DNA from: Torreya grandis
Lineage: Eukaryota; Streptophyta; Pinopsida; Cupressales; Taxaceae
Length of the DNA: 64,000 nucleotides
NCBI GenBank assembly: GCA_037957365.1
Contig: JARHVA010003261.1
Location: forward strand, 1,410,001 to 1,474,000
Direction of reading: 5' to 3'
A model generated the notes under the pieces. The model did no database searches. It was not told the DNA's origin and saw only the letters and a program-made list of their open reading frames with translations. Both the position numbers and the translations under genes were made by a program. Shown here in pieces: positions 48,415 through 61,529 of this stretch; position 1 is the first letter of the stretch, and the number at the start of each line of letters is the position of its first letter.

Positions 48415-49472
48415 TTTTTTTCCTCTACACACAAACACAAGTAGTAGTATGCCCCCTCCTCATTATCCTCATCTATAATAATTGCATAAATATATAATGC
48501 ATCATAGAATAAAACATGATTTAATAATCATATATTTATATATAGTACATAACACATGCTTTAAATTTAACTTAATATAAATTTTAAATTTAAATATTCA
48601 TCTCCTACCTAGTTTAACTAGATCAAATATATGGTAAAATCTATGTGACGATGTCATATATGTAAGTTGTAATGATAGAGGAACTTGATATGTGTCAATT
48701 GGATTTAGAGGTATATAGCTCCATTCATCTACTAACTCTTATGACTCACACTCATTAAAATTAAATTCCATGCATGCACAATAAAATAATTCCAAATTCC
48801 TTGCATAAACTATCCAAGAACCCACATTTGAGATATGAATTGAGTAGAACTCACTCGGTCTTGTTACTATAATTCAATCTTCATAACTTGCCAATTTTTT
48901 TCCTCCATCAACTAGAAATATCAATTAACACTATTTTTTTTGAACCATAGGACATTTTATCATTATAAAATTGAACTATGTTTTTTACATCTATCAAATC
49001 AATAGCATCTTCAAACTTCAACTCCTCTATTGCATGTTCTATTTTGACACATGTTCTTACACCTTCATACTCCCATTTTACATGGCATTATTCACTGAAA
49101 CTCTAAATATTTTATATGTTATTGGTCACATACATCTTGTTCAATGAGTATAATAGCTATGTATTCTTAAATTGTGATGTGAAATTATCTGACCAAATAT
49201 AATGTTGATTGAGATTAATGTTCCTTTCACTTAGCTTGCCATAGAAAATCTAAAAATAGCCTTAGACATACTATATATAATGTGTTAGATCATCACTGAC
49301 ATATAAGTGGTACTCCATTAATATTTTATTATCATTATCTATATTATTAGTTGCATTCATGAATGTTATACACACAAAAATGGAAACTTGTACTTAATTT
49401 TAGTACTATGATTGAACCTCCCTATGTAGTTTTAGTGTGTAATTATCTATAAACTAAACTAATAAAACAATA
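48415..49472. other. AT-rich stretch right of the copia element
   Basis: About 1 kb with no recognised domain or repeat. The first bases (tttttt) include the candidate copia target duplication. Confidence 0.45.
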
Positions 49473-50402
49473 TTATGAAGTGTGAATGTGTCCTTGATTA
49501 ACTTGAATTATTAAACTATCCATATATCCTTGTGTGTGTCTTGCAAACTCATAAACAATTTCCTCTTTGAATGTGAGCATGAAATCATAAATAGGTATTT
49601 GTACTATAACAAGATCACACCTTTTAGGTTCCTTTCCATCTTTTATTTGATATGTCAAATATTTATATCAATAAAAACAAATAATTTCTTGTCTAATTTC
49701 GTGTGTACTCTCATCATGGGTATAATTTTTAATTTTTGTCAATCCACTACAAATGATACTAGTTTCATCCAAATATGCTTTGTTATTAAAAATTTGTCCA
49801 TTTGGTCTTTCACAAAAAATGGTTGGAATAAATTCCCTTCCTAATTTTAGTGGAGATTCCAATCCATACTCCTTAAAAATATTTTTAGTATGAAAATACA
49901 ATGAACATAAAAAAACTTCATAATGCATCAAAAGTTAAACATGTTGCAAAGAACAACAAATGGTGTGTCTGTGACTAATTTTCACATAAAAGGGTTTGGC
50001 CATTTCATAATATCTTTGACTAATAGAAAATTTTCAATTTTTTTGAGAACATTTAGAGTATAATTTTATTTTAGTCATATCCAAAAAATGTTTTAGATGT
50101 GGTTCATGGTTATGATAACCAACTCTTATTTTCACTACATCTCTTATATTAGGTGATACCCTTGTGTTATCTTTAAAAAATGATGTATGTAAATATTTTA
50201 GGGCATCGGCTATAGAATTATATTTATGTGATAGTCTAACAAAGAACACACAAGTCATTTTTATCAACAAAATCAAGTCTTTTAGAGTCCCAATTACTTT
50301 CATTAGTGTTTTTATAGTTATGTTTAATGCTTTGTTTGTTTTTATAATCAAGTATTTATTGTTATTCGACAACTTAAAATTTAATTTGTAATAGTGCATC
50401 AA
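49473..50402 (-). pseudogene. Unidentified coding relic, right part of a long minus-strand frame
   Basis: About 310 codons in one minus-strand frame with a handful of stops (clustered at 49930-50034, and at 49665). Readable runs include KYNSIADALKYLHTSFFKDN (about 50170-50230), VKIRVGYHNHEPHLKHFLD (about 50080-50140), GREFIPTIFCERPNGQIFN (about 49785-49845), LDETSIICSGLTKI (about 49740-49780) and DLVIVQIPIYDFMLTFKEE (about 49555-49615). The texture is that of a real protein. It lies in the same reading frame as the block ending at 51420 and may be its 3' continuation or a separate gene. I do not recognise the family. Confidence 0.45.
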
Positions 50403-51419
50403 AAAACATTACCATCTTTGTTGTTTTTATTCACACCTAATTTATGGTATGAAATGTGTACATTTTAAATAATGCACTTGTTCTGATCATGAAAAATAGA
50501 TGTTCTTGTCCTATGGTGTTCATAGTAAGTCTCATTATATGCAATTTCATCAATGTAACAAATAATTGACATACTTGAGATTCCTTTAATTTTTCAAAGT
50601 GCTAATCAAAAAAAAAAAAAAAAAGGTTTTCTTCTCATATGTGGTTATGAATTATTTTTATGTATTAGTTTCAAAATGATTTCATAAATTTTAATTAAAT
50701 ACATGGACCTTATTTTTAAAATCCTATGAGGTGTTCTTACCATTAAAATAATTTAATTTTGTGTTTTCATACTATTATCTTAATTAGTAGTTTATTCATT
50801 GAACATTATTCCCATATTGTTTTATTCATTAGTAGTTTCCATTGACATGGGTTTTATTCATACCCTAGATAAATTTATAAAGTTTCCTCTAATGTTTTAG
50901 GATGAGTGAAATATTTCACTTGATGGCATGAGTTGTAAGTTATTCAGTTTTATATTAACCTATTTATGGAATAGCAATGAGTGATACATATTATCTACCA
51001 TGAATGGATTGGCTATGGATGAACTTGGAGTGGATGAAAGGAATTTGATTTTAACTAAGGTGGGTATTATTATCAAATAAAATCAAAAAAGAGAAAAGAG
51101 TAGAGTATAAAAGAGGCTTGTGGACCACATAAGATGAAAAATCTTGAAGACCAACACTTGACCTGAATTTGAGAAAGAAATTAGAAGACCAATGTTTACT
51201 TCAAGTTTTTGTAGCATACTAAAAATAAAACATAATTAAGAGTCAAAGGGAAATAAAACATAGTAAACTTAAACATGCAAAATTGAAGTTGAATCCTTAT
51301 CCTTTTCCTTAATCACTTCAAAAAATGCATATACTACCTCAAACTACTTATCTATAATGTTAAAATTGAGCATTGAAGGCTTTAATATTTTGACAGCTTC
51401 AACGATCAACATTTTTTGA
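50403..51419. other. AT-rich stretch between two coding relics
   Basis: Contains an A-run at 50608-50624. No readable protein found. It could be an intron-like or inserted segment separating two parts of the minus-strand relic. Confidence 0.4.
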
Positions 51420-54400
51420 TCATCTTTTGAGCTCTTGAGTTAAAATCCAAAGGTCTAATCTCTTTCTAACCTGTCTAGAAAACTTGACAAATTGAAGAAC
51501 TTCTTCATTGGTTTTATAGATTGTGTTTTCAACTTCCTCCTTGAAGTTATTGGCAACTATTTGGATGAAATTCTCAAAATTAGACCTGTTCAGAAGCTCA
51601 CCTATGGGAGTGATCACATTAGTGACCCTCATATGTCCTAAAATTTCAAAGGCTTGAAATTCATGTCTTGAAAAAATTCCCACCAATGTCTTCATTTGAT
51701 TATGCCAATTGAGTGAAGCATCCCTTATTGAAATCATGTAGTTTAAGCATTGAGATGCATCCATGTTGATCATCACATCTAATTGTATGAATGAGCTAGC
51801 TTTGGAACATTGAAACATGAAATTCAATCTCTTTTAAAATTCCCTCATATGATGACAAAACTTGGTGACATTAAATTTATTGGATTGACTTCATGTTATG
51901 GAATTTTGGATGTTATTCAAAACATTATAAAATTTGGTAGCTATACTCTACACATCATCAATAATTCCCTAAAGAGTTGTATGGTTCTTTTATGTTGTAA
52001 CATTTTAAAGGAATCCTCTCTAATCTGGTACATCTCTTTTGTGGCTTCACCCATAATATCCACAAAATCATAAAAGTCCTATATAAACTATATGGGATCA
52101 TTTGGGTTGATCTTAGTATTATTTGATAGAGAGAACCATTTTTCCCTTTATTCAAATTCTATCTCTTCTCTTGTACTTAGATTCATCACCTTCTTTTTCT
52201 TAACCCTATTAATAGCTATACTCTTACTATCAAACCTGGTGGAGACCACAAGTATCTCAATAATAACCATATTATGTCTCTCATACCTTATACCCTACAT
52301 TTATTTTACCCATTAGGGAACAATGATTTCATGTATTTTATTAATTTGGACCTTGGTCTTAGGATGAAAAAGGTGGAGGATTCATAAAAGGGGATGTTAT
52401 TATTGGGGATACTAATGACCCACTTATGTGAATGGGGAACTAGGTGGATGAACAACTCTCTCACATGGTGATGGTTCCCTTATTAGGGTGATGTCAACCA
52501 CAAATTTGTTTAATCGAAGGCCTTTTCCACACTCATGTTAGTTTATGGCATGGGTGAATACTAGGGAATTGGTAGTTATAATTCACCTAGTTATATATTT
52601 AGGATTATTAGCATTCAAGTGTTAAATATAGAAATAATAACCAGATTATCTAGAGAGGTGGATGAACAACTCTCTTCCATGGTGATGATTTCTTATTGGG
52701 GTGACCTTGACCATACATTTGGTTAATCTAGGGGACTTTTCCATACTCATGGTAGTTTATGGCATGGGAAAATACTAGGGAATTAGTATCTCTAATTCAT
52801 CTTACTATTTATTTGGGATTCGTGGTATTAAAGGGTCAAATATAGAAATAGTAACCAATTTATCAAAGTGGACTACCTTAGGAGTCCTTATTTGTTTAGG
52901 AGATAGAATATATGAATCAATAGTAGAACTAGATACAAAACATCTAGTAACATCCAAAAGTAAGATCACAACTAGAATATCTACACTAATAAAATGTGAA
53001 ATAATGGAAAAAAATACCTCATAAATGTTTTATCTCTAATCACCTATGAGGACTTACTAATCTAAGGTAACAACTAAAATTCATTTCACTTGTTTCCCTC
53101 AAAGACTCAAGACTTTTAATTTCTCTAATTCATTATCTTCACTCATTCTTGTTTCTAATCCTTTTGTTACTTCTACATATTATGAGTCTTTACCAATTTA
53201 ATAATCAATTAAATATATAACCTACTCAATCTCTTCTTCATCTACTTATTTTATTTATTTATATTCCTTTTCATCCTCTTCCTCAGCTTCATCTTATATA
53301 TTGGGATGACTAGGTGATGCATTTTCCTCTAGTTTCTTCCCTTTATAGTAAGTGGAGAGGCCCCCCAGTTTCCTATAGTATGTGAATATGGGTGGAGTGG
53401 AAGGTGGAAAAGATGGTGATATAGATGAAGTAACATCAATGGTGTAAGGCATGACTAAAGATGGTGGTGAAGGAATGGTTGGTGTGGCCCCAGTTGTGGG
53501 AGAAACTTTGATTGGAGTTGGTATGGTAAAGAGAACTTGAGGAGAGTTCTCCCCACTAATGTTTATAAAAGATAGATAACTTGATAGAGGAAACTTAGGG
53601 TGATTATGATCATTTTGAATAGACTAAAAATGAACCTTAAATAAACTCAAGAAGAATTACTTGATTAATTATGGTAAGAGGTGGTAGTGTTGTCATTACT
53701 AAAATGTTCTTCATCTACACCCCTATTGCAGATGTAGACTTTTATTTTTTATGGTTTTAACCAGAGCCTAAGTGGTATTATCCAAATATGTAGAGGGTAA
53801 CTGAGGACATATGAGGTCTCTTATAATCTCCCTTCTAATTTTAGGGTTTGACTCCATTTGGATGGTAGATTCAATTTCATTTTCATATATTTGATCCCAT
53901 GTAGTAGAGGACGGTTGATCTTACACTTGTGAGTCATGTGATTGGGTTGGAGGCCACTAGTGGCTCCATGTACTTTATGCCTTTTCTTCTATCACCTTAG
54001 GATCATATTGAAGGGGATGATCCCAAATTATAGCTGTAGGATTATTCTTCATTTTATTCCACACATCCATGTTATCTATTGTATTTAGAAACACATCATC
54101 ATGATCATATTCTTGATGACCATATGAGATGTTTACCTTTTTCTTCTCCTTAATGTATTGGAGGTATCCATTTATCTTATTCCTACGATATCACTCCCTA
54201 AATGGTGATATATTTAAATTTCAGTAGGTCCTAGCCTTTTTAGCTTGGATGAAATGTGATTTTATCATATATTATAGGTGCCCAATGCTTAAAGGAGTTT
54301 TGAAGTAATAGGCCATGTGTTTCTAACCTAATTATTTATCAATATTATATATTTTGAACATTATTTCCTTATCTACTATTTTGTCTAAAACATTATGTGA

Positions 54401-55460
54401 TACTAATAGTTTTGATGTCTATGTGTGATCTATCTTGATTATAGTAACATAAGGGTAGTACCAATAGTCCCCCATTTTTATAAGGGTTCTCATTATATTG
54501 TCAGACAACCTAGGCATTAAAGTGATGTGAATTACCTAAAACACTTGAGGATATACCTTATCATATATTCTTCAAACTTCATTCATGTTCTTTTATATGA
54601 ACATAAAATAATGGTCTTACCCAATTATATTTATCAAGTATTTAGTCAATGGTTTCCTTTTCTTATCATGTGTCTTATAGATTAGTTCCTAATATTTCAT
54701 CTAGTAAATAAGACATCACATAAAAACTACCATTAGTTGGCCTCTTATCAAGATGAAACATTTGTTTCTTTAACCATACATTAATTATTTCTCCCAAGGA
54801 AACTAAGTTTTCATATTTTATAATAATATCTAATAGGACCCATTTAACCTAGACATATGCAATCTTAGTAAACTTGTATAACCTATTAAGGAGAGCCATA
54901 GTTATCCTCATTATTGGTTTAATATAATGAGATGAAATCACCCCTTTTAGGCTCATCCTCTTACCCTTAACAAACCATTGCTTTAGATTTCCTTCTAAAC
55001 TATTTTTTTCAAGGTAAACGTTGGTTGAGCCTTGTTTGTATGTAGTCTAAGGGGCTGGAAGTCTAAAATATATTTCAAATGACCTACCAAATACATAAGA
55101 AAATGTGATTTTATTTTTACTGATATGTAAATAATTCCCAGAGATTGTTCCATTCATAAATAAATTCCTTATTACATCAATGCAATTAAATACCTCTGGT
55201 TTTGATGTCACTTGGTGTAGGCCTTATAATTTGATAAGCAATAGGTCATATATGTATTTTTTTTCTTATACAAAATTTTTGTCTTGAGTATAATAAGGAA
55301 TAAAATATTCCACATCATCCCATAGTGTTGAGTAGTGAAGGAATTTGAAATCCAAAGCACTTTTCTTAAACACAATATATATTCTAGCCACACAACAAAT
55401 GAGTATGTGGAAGGAACTAAAAGATAACCATACATTGAAGAATATGCCATTGTTTCACTT
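51420..55460 (-). pseudogene. Long unidentified minus-strand coding relic (about 1300 codons)
   Basis: Hand translation gives a long protein-like reading with only about three frame changes. From the right: a hydrophobic start (about 55450-55390), FKFLHYSTLWDDVEYFIPYY (about 55280-55345), VTSKPEVFNCIDVIRNLFMN (about 55150-55210), GNLKQWFVKGKRMSLKGVIS (about 54940-55000), IKPIMRITMALLNRLYKFTK (about 54870-54930) and KKQMFHLDKRPTNGSFYVMS (about 54700-54760). After a frame change, REWYRRNKINGYLQYIKEKK (about 54140-54200), HDDVFLNTIDNMDVWNKMKN (about 54045-54105) and SKNPKIRREIIRDLIC-like (about 53800-53850). A Pro/Ser/Thr-rich linker follows (53350-53520), then an acidic stretch (53240-53290), and last a helical part with EEVENTIYKTNEEVLQFVKF (about 51470-51530). 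Stops are scattered. No RT, integrase, transposase or host domain is recognised; a gag-like protein of an unknown element is one possibility. Confidence 0.5.
52430..52870. repeat. Two-copy tandem duplication, period about 214 bp
   Basis: 'ggtggatgaacaactctct' occurs at 52443 and 52657. Matching continues through 'ttttccacactcatgttagt'/'ttttccatactcatggtagt', 'atggcatggg', 'atactagggaatt' and 'aaatatagaaataataacca'/'aaatatagaaatagtaacca'. It lies inside the minus-strand coding relic. Confidence 0.85.
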
Positions 55461-57058
<1,598 letters not shown>

Positions 57059-57454
57059 TGGGTCACAACATCTTCTTCATTACATGGTGTTACCATATTG
57101 TTTTATTCATTATTACATTGTCTAATTGATGTTTTAATGAAATTATATTCATTGTTATATGTAAACTATCATGCATATTATCATTGTCAACAAAATTAAA
57201 AACCATAAAATCTGAATGTGGACTTGCATTATAATTCAATATAATATCATAATTAACAATTGTACTTTCATAATTTGGTATATTTTTAAAACTTGGTCTA
57301 CTACCATTATTCATTTCATAATTATTTGTGGCATTCAATACATTAGGAATAATAGACTTACTTTCATGAATTATTCACATTCATTGGATTTATTTTTCTA
57401 TCATCACTTCTAATTCCTCTATCATTTTGTGCTTAAAATTTTTCTTCCCGTTAG
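57059..57454. other. AT-rich stretch, nothing recognised
   Basis: Short Asn-rich open frames on both strands but no recognised domain. Confidence 0.4.
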
Positions 57455-57780
57455 TATGATTTATGTCACTCATGATTACATAAAGTTCTAAACTTTAGAG
57501 GGTGTAGATAATCATCAAATTATTAATAACAATACTTTCACTATGTATTCAACCATGATTAGATAAAGTTATATAATTTTAAAGGTGGGGGTAATGATAA
57601 AATCATTAAAAATGGACCTATATTGTGTAGTACCAAGTGAGGAAAATGATCAAATTATTAAAAAATAGACCTACATTATGTATTCAACCATGATTAGATA
57701 AAAATTCCTCTACTTTTGACAATGGGGATAGTGATCAATTTATTAAAAATAGACATACACTATGTATAATAAAACATAAT
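57455..57780. repeat. Degenerate tandem repeat, period about 100-135 bp, three copies
   Basis: 'tatgtattcaaccatgattagataaa' occurs at about 57543 and 57678; an older copy starts near 57465 (catgattacataaagttcta). Each is followed by a G-rich patch (gggtgtagataat, gggggtaatgat, ggggatagtgatc) and by 'attaaaaatagac'-like words. Confidence 0.7.
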
Positions 57781-57904
57781 ATAGTATGTAGGGGACATAA
57801 GTCACAATGTGAAAAAAATACATTAACCTGATGTACTTTTCTAATATTCTACTACCCATAGGCCTGCATATGCACTCTAAAGTTGTGTATGTGCTAAAAT
57901 CACA

Positions 57905-58389
57905 TACACATTAAATTATGTACATTGCTCTCACAATTGATCCCAAACATAAACCCTACACACTAAAACCTTAATCTCTAAATAATAGACCCTAAATAAA
58001 TTAGGTTCATAAGACTCAATTTGTTCTAGTTGACTAATTGGCTCAATATATGATGACATTAGGGGAAAATGAGTTAAAATTGGTCCCAATTACATTCACA
58101 ATTGGACCCTAAATCTTAAATCCTTATACTTAGACTTAAACCCTAAATAAATTAATTTAGCCCCAATTAACATCCTTAGAATAAAAATTAGGTTAACAAA
58201 GCTCTATTTGGCCTAATCCACTTTATTAGTTTCCCCAAATGACTAATTCACTTAATCTATGATTACATTATGGTAATTAAGCCAAAAATCACATTTTATA
58301 TTCATAAAAAGGATCAATGAGCTTAAATTATCCCTAATTAGCTTCATGATTAGACCTTATACCATAAACCTTATACCCTAGCCTCTAAC
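57905..58389. repeat. Degenerate tandem repeat abutting the PMD element
   Basis: Segments of the form 'cacaattgatcccaaacataaaccctac' (57932), 'cacaattggaccctaaatcttaaatcc' (58096) and 'catgattagaccttataccataaacc' (58343) recur with intervals of about 165 and 247 bases; 'accctaaataaatta' occurs at about 57989 and 58140. The last copy stops where the LTR begins at 58390. The 'accctaa' words are isolated and not telomeric arrays. Confidence 0.55.
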
Positions 58390-59777
58390 TGTTTCTAACT
58401 ATTTTTGCTTTTCCACATTCAGAAGATGAAAGAAACTAAGTGATGGTCTAGGGTTAGATGATACCCAAATGAAGTCAGTGCACCATATCCAGATGTTGAA
58501 GGGACTCCTCTTTGGCTATGGAGGATGACACATGCAGACAAGAGAGACTTGAACAAGAAAATTGCTAGATAGATAGGTGGTAGACTGCCAAGAAAAGCTT
58601 GATCCTAGAAGTGCAAAGACTTCTTGAGGGGTGATAGTCTACTGGTTGATAAAAAGTAGAATGTTGCTAAAAATAGAAATGATAAAAGACTGAACCAAAA
58701 GAAATAGAAACAAATGTGTACCTGTATGTGACAATCTGTCTTCCACAGTCGTTGGCATCGGTTAGTCTACCAACGTCAGTTGGTAAAGTCTGCTAGTGTC
58801 TATTAGTCTGTCGACGTCGATAGGGGCAATGGTCGATGTCGGTTAGGGCAATGGCCTTGGACAAGGTTTGGATGGGTTTTTATGGTCGACAGAGGGATTT
58901 GGAAGGAGTATGGGTTTGTCTGAGGTAGTCTGAGAGTCTGTATAGAGTTGTAGGGGGGGTTAATAGAGCCTTAAGAGGGACAAGGGGTAGAGGAGAGGTT
59001 ATCAAAAGGAATAAAGATGTGGGTAAGGTCTCTCAGCCTCTCTAAGGAGAAATTTAGGGATGGTCTAGTCTACAGTATTTAGAAATAACAAAATAGAGAC
59101 TAGCTACCAATGCTTTTCAAAATACTAAAATAAAAGGACAAAAGAAACACTTAGCTCCTACTTGCTGAAGAAGGAGTGTAGAAGACTTGTTGTTGATGCC
59201 ATTGATGTACCTACAATGTCTTTAACCCAAAGTCTGGAACTATTTCTATAGAGTGCCTGTAGCCTGTGATGCTTGGTGTGCATCTGGGAGAGAGGGAGAG
59301 AGAGAGGTCAGATTTCAGGTGCAAAAGAATTCATATTCATAGGCAGAAGCCACAGAAGTAGAAATGATATTTTAAGGAAACCAAAACTAGTAAAACCACT
59401 GACATCAGCCGAATAGTGACCGACGTCGGCGGCTGAAGAATGGGAAAAGAGGCTATTTTTTGCCTTCTACCCATTCTTACAACTGCCAGGTCTGATGTGT
59501 CATTAGAAAATGGTCTTAGGCGAATTAAATGAATGCGAGAGGCTAGTGGGAGGGATGAAATGGGGGTTAAGCATTTAATATTTGGCATGGGGTGAGGGAT
59601 AGGATCCAAGGAGAGGTATCCAAGGTGGGGTGAGGCATGGGTGATGTGTCAAAGGGGTTTTAATTTAAAATAGTTATTTTATTTTAAATTAATAAGTGTG
59701 TGGGTTAGAAATGTTTAGGAGGGGATCAAAGGGGAAAAAGGGGTGACCAAGGGATAGACATGATTTCAGTGTCTACA
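58390..59777 (-). repeat. 3' LTR of the PMD element
   Basis: On the minus strand begins TGTAGACACTGAAATCATG and ends TTAGAAACA. GACGTC-type cores occur at about 58755-58850 and 59400-59435. A GA-rich tract (gagagagggagagagagag) is at 59286-59305. Similarity with 63137-64000 is patchy, which points to an old insertion (roughly 15-25% different by eye). Confidence 0.72.
58750..58850. repeat. GACGTC-type minisatellite in the PMD-element LTR
   Basis: Cores ttggcatcggtta (58752), ccaacgtcagttg (58773), tagtgtctattag (about 58796), tcgacgtcgatag (58811) and tcgatgtcggtta (58832), spaced 20-25 bases. A further pair lies at 59402 (tgacatcagcc) and 59421 (ccgacgtcggc). Confidence 0.8.
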
Positions 59778-59795
59778 TTTGCCCCTTTTTGTCTT
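59778..59795 (-). other. Polypurine tract of the PMD element
   Basis: Minus-strand aagacaaaaaggggcaaa directly before TGTAGACAC. The GGGGCAAA-TGTAGACA junction is nearly the same as at 39136-39151 in the 9.8-kb element. Confidence 0.7.
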
Positions 59796-60454
59796 ATTGG
59801 TTGTTCTTGATGAACTGCAAGACAAAAACAAGAGTTGGTTACCGCAGGTATAGGATGAGGTGTTCCCCCCTCAAAGCGGGAGTCGAGGGAAGGGAACTTG
59901 AGATCAGGTGTCGATTTGACAGAGATATAGATGGAAAGGGTGAAGGTTAGAGTGTGAACATTGTAAAGGATGAGATTGTGCGTATGCCACACCACACGAT
60001 AGGTAAGCCAAATTGTCATGGTCAAAGGTCAAGGAGTGCCAAAATTGAAATAACTGGGCCCTAGCATTTAGTCGTAGTTGATTGGGTTAAACGATTGAAG
60101 TTGTAGCTCTAATGGTCATCGTGTTCCAAGTATCCCGAGCTTGGAAATTTCTCTTGGAAAACATGAAAAGGCCACAAGTAGTGGGGATCAATTGGAGTGT
60201 GATCTGATACTTGTGGGGGGTCGGGGACAATTGGCTAACTAGTCGTGAGGTAGCAAAGGCAATTGAAACAACCAAGGTAGAGGTGTATCGAAAGTGGTCG
60301 AAGAAAATAATTGTGATCTCCAAATTTTGTGGTTGAGTCAGGCGAAGGTAAAAGTGATCTCAAGTGTGCCCTAAGGGGCTAAGATGACTTCTATTTGTGA
60401 GGACTGGTTGATTATGGGCATGATTTTGGGCATTGTGAAGAAGGTAGAGGTTTT
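59796..60454. other. Internal region of the PMD element, nothing recognised
   Basis: Moderately GC-rich, no domain recognised on either strand. The minus-strand open frames at 59726-60025 and 60087-60323 cross the purine tract or lack family resemblance, so I do not call them genes. Confidence 0.4.
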
Positions 60455-60570
60455 AAGTCCACCAATGTCAGTGATACAACTGATGTCGGTGGCCTAAAGG
60501 GACCGACGTCGATGAGAATCGACTGACGTCAGTGGCCTAGAGCATGATGATGCTGACATCGGTGGCCTAC
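60455..60570. repeat. GACGTC-type minisatellite in the interior of the PMD element
   Basis: Five cores in about 115 bases: ccaatgtcagtga (60463), tgatgtcggtggcct (60481), ccgacgtcgatga (60502), tgacgtcagtggcct (60523) and tgacatcggtggcct (60553). Spacings are about 18-30 bases. Three of the cores are followed by ggcct, so the unit is longer than the palindrome. Confidence 0.82.
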
Positions 60571-60696
60571 CAAATCCAACAAAATTAGATTGGCCACCCA
60601 CCAAAAGTCATTTGTATTTATTGTCAAAGTCAAAAAAGGAGCTCTAGATTTGATTGAGTGAAAATGACTCAAATTTGACTGATTGAGTAGTGTGAG

Positions 60697-60888
60697 GTGT
60701 CAGAGAGAGATTGGTGGAGAGAGTGGGTGAATTGGATGGAGATTAAAGGTTGTAGAGGTAGTGGTAGGCCAAGAGGATCTTGCAGACAAATCAAGATAGA
60801 GGAGATGGTAGAGGGTGGAGGAGGACCCGCGGGAGGTCCACCACTAACGGCACCTATCATGCCACCACAGCGACGATGATGGGATGAG
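60697..60888 (+). pseudogene. Candidate 5' exon of the PMD gene
   Basis: Plus-strand open frame reading SERDWWREWVNWMEIKG, then an Arg/Gly-rich part (GSGRPRGSCRQIKIEEMVEG) and a Gly/Pro-rich part with GGGGPAGGPPLTAPIMPPQR. A TGA near 60880 could be a decayed Arg codon. It ends at gatgag|gtaggaggt, a plausible splice donor. I infer it is the start of the PMD gene because it is on the same strand, has an ordered low-complexity N-terminus and is followed by an intron-like stretch. A spliced transcript would be needed to prove it. Confidence 0.4.
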
Positions 60889-61500
60889 GTAGGAGGTAAT
60901 TTTGAACTCATTTGGCTTGTTTTTAATTTTTTTTTTGTTTTTGTTTTTTGAAAATTTGATGTTTTTAGCTAGAAATCGAGGGGGAGGGGTAGCTAGGAGG
61001 GTGGGAAGGGTAGGTAAGATTATTAGGGAGAGATTAGGAGGGTTTTGTGGGGAAATGGGGGGTCAAAAGGGGAAGCCCTAATTTTTAGGGCTCACCTCGT
61101 TTGGCCCTAGGGCCGAACCAGTCGCTGACATCGATGGGTTCACTAGCGTCAGCCAACTAGCGACTGATGTCAGTCACTTTCCTACCAACGTCAGTCACTA
61201 AGTGACTGACGTCAGTTAGGTAAGTGTCATCATCAGCATGCTAACCGATGTTGGTGGTGGCCTGGTCAGAGAGAGGGTGTGGAAAATGCTAAGTTGAAGG
61301 GCTGAAGCTACGTCAAGGGCGTCCTAGGTGTCAGGATAGCCATAGATGGTCAGGTAGATGGTCAAGTAGATAGATGCAAGGGCAAATGGCTGAGCTAGGT
61401 CTCTTAAAAGGGAAAAAGAGTCATGGGGATTGGTAGTCACATTGACATGAGCTTGATTATTGGATGCAGGTGAGGTAGACACTGATGCTATGGGACCGAC
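60889..61500 (+). other. Probable intron of the PMD gene, with GACGTC-type array
   Basis: Non-coding stretch between the candidate first exon and the PMD domain. Possible donor gtaggagg at 60889 and acceptor ttattggatgcag ending at about 61470. It contains a run of T near 60930 and, at 61115-61260, the densest GACGTC-type array: tgacatcgatgg, tagcgtcagcca, tgatgtcagtca, caacgtcagtca, tgacgtcagtta and cgatgttggtgg. If it is an intron, the gene kept an intron inside a retroelement, which is possible because the gene is antisense to the element RNA. Confidence 0.4.
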
Positions 61501-61529
61501 TGTCGTGATTACTGATGTGGATGTGTTGA

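Noticed and set aside
49473..55460. Endogenous viral sequence (pararetrovirus or other)
   Set aside because: None of the readable parts shows a movement-protein, RT, polymerase or capsid motif; texture alone is not enough.
57950..58389. Telomere-like accctaa words
   Set aside because: Single words within a longer degenerate repeat, not a TTTAGGG array.
59726..60323. Minus-strand frames of 99 and 78 codons in the PMD element
   Set aside because: The first spans the LTR/purine-tract junction, and neither resembles gag or pol.
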